Under the pieces are notes generated by a model. That model was not told the DNA's origin, searched no databases, and saw nothing but the letters and a program-made list of their open reading frames with translations. The position numbers were made by a program, and so were the translations under genes. This document shows positions 6,301 to 9,226 of a stretch of DNA of 9,226 bases, one piece after another; position 1 is the stretch's first letter; the number at the start of each line of letters is the position of its first letter. Source of the DNA: Acidobacteriaceae bacterium (GTDB lineage: Bacteria; Acidobacteriota; Terriglobia; Terriglobales; SbA1); the NCBI GenBank assembly GCA_019237515.1, contig JAFAGX010000173.1:1-9226 (forward strand). The letters run 5' to 3'.

Positions 6301-7059
6301 ATGGCCTCAGCACAAGTGCGAATCGGCACGTCTGGCTGGCACTACAAGCACTGGAGAGGCTGTTTCTATCCTGAGGAATTGAAGAGCTCGGAATATCTTT
6401 CCTGGTATATCCGGCACTTCAAAACGGTTGAGATCAACAATTGCTTCTATCGTCTTCCGACCGAATCGGCGGTTGAGAGCTGGCGAGATCAGACGCCGTC
6501 CGATTTTTGTTTTGCCGTAAAAGGCAGCCGGTTTTTAACGCACATTAAGCGGCTGCGAGATTCCGAAGCAGGCCTGGATACGTTCCTGTCACGAATGGGA
6601 CTGCTCAAACGAAAAATGGGGCCGATTTTGTTCCAACTGCCGCCCAACTGGCACATCGATGGGGAGCGACTTGAAACTTTTTTGCGGGCGCTTCCGCGCA
6701 AGCAGCCTTGCGTGTTCGAATTCCGGGATCCTACCTGGTACCAGACCGAAATTTACGACCTGCTCCGACGATTCAATGTGGCCCTGTGCATCCATGATTG
6801 GGGCGGGCAAAAATCACCACAAGTATTGACGGCAGATTTCACCTATATCCGTTTTCATGGGGCAACCGGCCGCTATCAGGGTGAGTACACGCCTGAAATG
6901 CTGAGCCAGTGGACAGACCTGATCGGTAGCTGGAGCGCGAAACTGCGGGAAATCTATATCTATTTCAACAACGATGTCGGTGGACACGCGATTCGAAATG
7001 CATTGCAGCTACAAAGGGAAATCAAAGGCGAAGAGCATTTGGCAAAACGGTGCGCGTAA
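6301..7059 (+). CDS. DUF72 (YecE-like) family protein, predicted TIM barrel
   Basis: This 252-residue protein has the family start VRIGTSGWHYKHW (6-18) and the EINNCFYRLP block (44-53). It continues with FAVKGSRFLTHIKRL (71-85), GPILFQLPPNW (107-117), FEFRDPTW (139-146) and the closing signature YFNNDVGGHAIRNA (221-234). These cover the whole DUF72 fold, so the gene is complete and of normal length. The family is widespread in bacteria and archaea, and I know of no confirmed reaction for it. The start ATG at 6301 has GAGG (6290-6293) 7 nt upstream. It lacks a signal peptide and is probably cytoplasmic. It appears to be a single-gene unit facing the Nramp gene tail to tail across 185 nt. Confidence 0.92.
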   Translation: MASAQVRIGTSGWHYKHWRGCFYPEELKSSEYLSWYIRHFKTVEINNCFYRLPTESAVESWRDQTPSDFCFAVKGSRFLTHIKRLRDSEAGLDTFLSRMGLLKRKMGPILFQLPPNWHIDGERLETFLRALPRKQPCVFEFRDPTWYQTEIYDLLRRFNVALCIHDWGGQKSPQVLTADFTYIRFHGATGRYQGEYTPEMLSQWTDLIGSWSAKLREIYIYFNNDVGGHAIRNALQLQREIKGEEHLAKRCA

Positions 7060-7155
7060 GTTGCTGTGCCAAAAAGGGGCGAGTGTCTGGAAGACAAAGG
7101 CGCTCAGAGGAGTGCCAGTCCCGTCTGCGCCTGCAAGTTATTCCATATTTCGTAG

Positions 7156-7184
7156 GATCCCTCACACTTTGAGCGCGTCGGGAT
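7156..7184. repeat. Degenerate relative of the 1041-1182 repeat (left-end element)
   Basis: GATCCCTC (7156-7163) and TCGGGAT (7178-7184) repeat the left and right arms of the GATCCCTC...TCGGGAT element that opens each 70-bp unit at 1041 and 1113, around a different and longer centre. The ATCCC/GGGAT arms can pair. It sits in the convergent gap between the DUF72 and Nramp genes. The match is short, so shared origin is not certain. Confidence 0.4.
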
Positions 7185-7216
7185 GACATTTCTCTCAAGC
7201 TGCGAGTTATGGGGCA

Positions 7217-7246
7217 AAGCGGGTGTATCGCGAAGAGGTCCCGCTT
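7217..7246 (-). terminator. Possible terminator hairpin after the Nramp gene
   Basis: AAGCGGG (7217-7223) pairs with CCCGCTT (7240-7246), a 7-bp stem with a 16-nt loop, overlapping the Nramp stop codon (7247-7245 on the minus strand). A strong T run is lacking after the stem, so this is a weak candidate. Confidence 0.3.
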
Positions 7247-8546
7247 ATCTAAATTTCTCCCAAAGATAAACAATTCCCACCACAGCCGTGGTGCCGGTTG
7301 CTGCACCCAGCAAGATGTTCTGCCAAAGCGTATTGGTGGTACGCATGATTCCGCGGTGATTCGACACAAACATGATGAAAATCAGCGTGGGGATCAGCAG
7401 AATTCCCGCAAGAATCATCGACCAGTAAAGAGCCGTGACAGGGTTGATCCTGAAAAAATTCCCGACGACCGCCAGGAACATCGTGCCCGAGATCAGCAGA
7501 TAAAACCGCTTGGCTTCCCACGGATGTTGGCTAAGGCCGTATTTCCAACCGAGGGCCTGGGTGACGTCGTAGCACATCGAGGCTACCAAAACCGGCAAAG
7601 CAACCATGCCGGCGCCGATGATGCCGAGGCTAAAAATAAACATTCCCCACTCCCCAACCGCGGGGCGCAAGGCTTCGGCTGCATCCCGAGTAGACATATC
7701 TAAAGGGTGTGCCAGGTGGAGCACCGATCCTGCGGCGATGATGATGGACGCAGCCAAGACGAAAGTGACGATGGTGGCAATAATTGAGTCGGCCCTATGA
7801 TGTTCATGACCGTGGTCGGTCCGTGAACTGGTCTGCCAAAGAACTATATAGGGGGTCAGCAGGGACCCAAACAGCGCAACGATGCCCTCGATGTAGTCAC
7901 GACCGTGCAGGTGGGGAACAAAGAAGCCGGAGAGTAGCTGCCTGATGGAAGGGGTAGTGAAACCCGCTGCCAGCAGATAAAGGCAAACCGGCAGGGAGAA
8001 CCAAACCAGGACCCGTGTAATCTTCCGATAATCGTGGAAGACCAGCATGTACCACACGCTGAACGCAATCAACGGAACAAAAAACATGCGGGGCTGGTGC
8101 AGAATGATCGACAACACATCCGAGACGGCCATCAGGTCGGCGACGATCACGACCATACTGATCACCAGCGTCACCCCGGCGCCGCAAGCGGCTGCGGTAC
8201 GCCCGTAATTCTCTCGAATGAGGTCAAAGATGCCTTTGCGGGTTTCGATTCCGATACGGGTGGAAACATCAAGTGCAGCAAGCAGGAAGGGAACACACAA
8301 CAGTACGACCCAGAGAAGCTGGAAACTGAAAGCCGCTCCGATGACCGTGGCTGTCACGATTGCTGACGGATCCAGGTCTGCGGCTCCGGTCACGATAGCC
8401 GGCCCAACCTTCCGCAGGGTATCCCAAGACCGCGACCGAAGTTCCTGCTTGCGAGCTACCTTACCGGGGAACTTGATAACCTGAGTTGCGGGGTCACTAC
8501 GCTGCGGGACGGCCGGAAGATCATCAGGGGATCTTTCCAACTTCAC
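7245..8546 (-). CDS. Nramp-superfamily (SLC11-like) metal transporter, non-canonical metal-site motifs
   Basis: This 433-residue integral membrane protein has about eleven hydrophobic segments and a hydrophilic N-terminus of about 45 residues. The superfamily is shown by VGPAIVTGAADLDPSAIVTA (47-66) in helix 1, by ALDVSTRIGIETRKGI (91-106) and by LFGSLLTPYIVLWQTSS (225-241) in helix 6. Classical MntH/DMT proteins have DPGN in helix 1 and MPH in helix 6; here they are DPSA (59-62) and TPY (231-233). Asp59 is kept, but the helix 1 Asn and helix 6 Met ligands are not, so Mn/Fe import should not be assumed. A His-rich loop, DHGHEHHRAD (244-253), follows helix 6. The start is GTG at 8546-8544 with GGGAGG 10 nt upstream. 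It overlaps the preceding membrane gene by 23 nt, so the two are likely coupled. Confidence 0.88.
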   Translation of the reverse strand: MKLERSPDDLPAVPQRSDPATQVIKFPGKVARKQELRSRSWDTLRKVGPAIVTGAADLDPSAIVTATVIGAAFSFQLLWVVLLCVPFLLAALDVSTRIGIETRKGIFDLIRENYGRTAAACGAGVTLVISMVVIVADLMAVSDVLSIILHQPRMFFVPLIAFSVWYMLVFHDYRKITRVLVWFSLPVCLYLLAAGFTTPSIRQLLSGFFVPHLHGRDYIEGIVALFGSLLTPYIVLWQTSSRTDHGHEHHRADSIIATIVTFVLAASIIIAAGSVLHLAHPLDMSTRDAAEALRPAVGEWGMFIFSLGIIGAGMVALPVLVASMCYDVTQALGWKYGLSQHPWEAKRFYLLISGTMFLAVVGNFFRINPVTALYWSMILAGILLIPTLIFIMFVSNHRGIMRTTNTLWQNILLGAATGTTAVVGIVYLWEKFR

Positions 8547-8874
8547 GATTCAGCTGCCTCCCGGCCCGCCGATCGTGCCAGAGCCGAAGTGGTTTGAAGT
8601 AAGTGATTAGCCCGAAGGCGATGATGGCGGCGAGCAGGAAAGCTGTACTAATGGCCAGCAAGACTCTCCAGACCGCAGCTTGGGCAACGTATATGATGGC
8701 AGCGGCATTCGTAGGCGTGAATACCAGAGCGAAAGCAAGAAACAAAAGCCCTGTGCCGCCCAGCAGCGCGGCCATGTTTCTTGCCCAGCGCCGTTCCAGG
8801 AAATATTCCATGAACAGCCGGACACCATAAACGATGAGCCCGAGAATTACGATCAGATTACTGATCGCATACAT
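8524..8874 (-). CDS. Small multi-pass membrane protein upstream of and overlapping the Nramp gene, unrecognised
   Basis: From ATG at 8874-8872 the frame encodes 116 residues with three or four membrane helices (about 4-22, 35-53, 56-70, 71-93) and a basic cytoplasmic-type tail (FKPLRLWHDRRAGRQ, 93-107). I do not recognise a family. I chose this start because AAGG lies 7 nt upstream and the first helix begins directly after it. An ATG at 8892 would add six residues but its GAGG is only 2-4 nt away. The frame stays open to 9078, but the added part is hydrophilic and lacks family features. The last 23 nt overlap the Nramp start, implying translational coupling and perhaps an accessory subunit; that role is inference. 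Confidence 0.72.
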   Translation of the reverse strand: MYAISNLIVILGLIVYGVRLFMEYFLERRWARNMAALLGGTGLLFLAFALVFTPTNAAAIIYVAQAAVWRVLLAISTAFLLAAIIAFGLITYFKPLRLWHDRRAGRQLNREVGKIP

Positions 8875-9030
8875 TGACACGCCTTGTTGCATTACCTCTA
8901 GGACGCTGAAGCTCACGAACAGGTTGGAGGTGTTCACATCAGAATGAAAGAAAATTTTGGAAGGGCATTCGTCGGCCTCCAAAGGGCGCCAGCGGTTTTT
9001 ACGCCACGTTCGCGATGTCAGAAACTGCCG

Positions 9031-9058
9031 TGAGGCCCGCTTCTGGACGGGCATCTCA
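9031..9058. other. Imperfect inverted repeat in the divergent gap at the right end
   Basis: GCCCG (9035-9039) pairs with CGGGC (9048-9052) around an 8-nt loop, and TGAG (9031-9034) pairs with CTCA (9055-9058) beyond a 2-nt bulge. It lies in the 257-nt space between the small membrane gene and the gene starting at 9132, where no other clear signals were seen. It may be an operator, a leader hairpin or chance. Confidence 0.25.
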
Positions 9059-9131
9059 CATTCAGACCAGAGCATCACATGATGGCTTCGTTGCTCACTG
9101 CGCTAGCCTGAAAGACGCTTGGTGCCCGCGA

Positions 9132-9226
9132 ATGCTTCGCTTGGGTTTTCTCCTGATCTTTTGTTTGATGGTTGAAGCTGTCGGGCAAGCTTCGTTCCCC
9201 ACAGCGGAAGCGGCTTACCAGGGAGA
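9132..9226 (+). CDS. Putative secreted protein, N-terminus only
   Basis: An ATG at 9132 opens a frame that runs off the window after 31 codons. It reads as a signal peptide: a basic Arg3, a hydrophobic core LGFLLIFCLMV (4-14), and a likely cleavage site after VGQA (17-20), before SFPTAEAA. No good ribosome-binding site is visible and too little of the mature protein remains to name it. It diverges from the Nramp pair. Confidence 0.45.
   Translation, partial: MLRLGFLLIFCLMVEAVGQASFPTAEAAYQG

Noticed and set aside
7209..7703. Plus-strand frame over the end of the Nramp gene
   Set aside because: Its product is very polar and low in complexity, typical of the antisense of membrane-protein codons.
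8875..9078. N-terminal extension of the small membrane protein up to 9078
   Set aside because: The extra 68 residues are hydrophilic without features and no suitable ribosome-binding site precedes that start; the start at 8874 is better placed.

Overview
The window is a roughly 9.2 kb piece of bacterial chromosome with dense genes, short gaps and a GC content in the mid-50s by eye. I see no phage, plasmid or transposon genes. The gene set is a penicillin-acylase family hydrolase, a Fur-type regulator, paired zinc-ribbon membrane proteins, a DHH phosphoesterase, FetAB, DUF2127, DUF72 and a divergent Nramp transporter. Together with intergenic repeats beginning GATCCCTCGGCTACGCTCGGG, this resembles soil Acidobacteriota (Terriglobia-like). 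That assignment is inference from general familiarity, not a search.

Layout. Positions 1-962 (minus strand) hold the N-terminal 320 residues of a penicillin-acylase family protein that runs off the left edge just after its catalytic serine. The divergent gap 963-1222 carries a 72-bp-period tandem repeat (two 70-bp units, 69/70 identical) between two candidate promoters. Positions 1223-2726 (plus) hold a probable operon: a Fur-family regulator followed by two paralogous proteins, each with a zinc ribbon and membrane helices, closed by a near-ideal intrinsic terminator at 2753-2782. Positions 2899-3879 (plus) encode a DHH/DHHA1 phosphoesterase with a TTG start. Positions 3930-5929 (plus) hold an ABC ATPase (FetA/YbbL-like) overlapping its membrane partner (FetB/YbbM-like) by 8 nt, then a DUF2127 membrane protein 4 nt later. 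A 42-codon membrane microprotein with a strong ribosome-binding site lies at 6082-6210. Positions 6301-7059 (plus) encode a DUF72/YecE-family protein.

On the minus strand, a small unrecognised membrane protein (8524-8874) overlaps by 23 nt an Nramp-superfamily transporter (7245-8546) that lacks the usual DPGN and MPH metal-site motifs. The right edge (9132-9226, plus) begins a putative secreted protein.

Working together. A metal-homeostasis theme is suggested by a Fur-family sensor, a FetAB-type exporter and an Nramp-type transporter within 8 kb. They lie in separate transcription units and I found no convincing Fur box, so co-regulation is unproven. The most interesting items are the variant Nramp with its overlapping partner, the repeat inserted between the divergent promoters, the duplicated zinc-ribbon membrane proteins behind Fur, and the overlooked microprotein.
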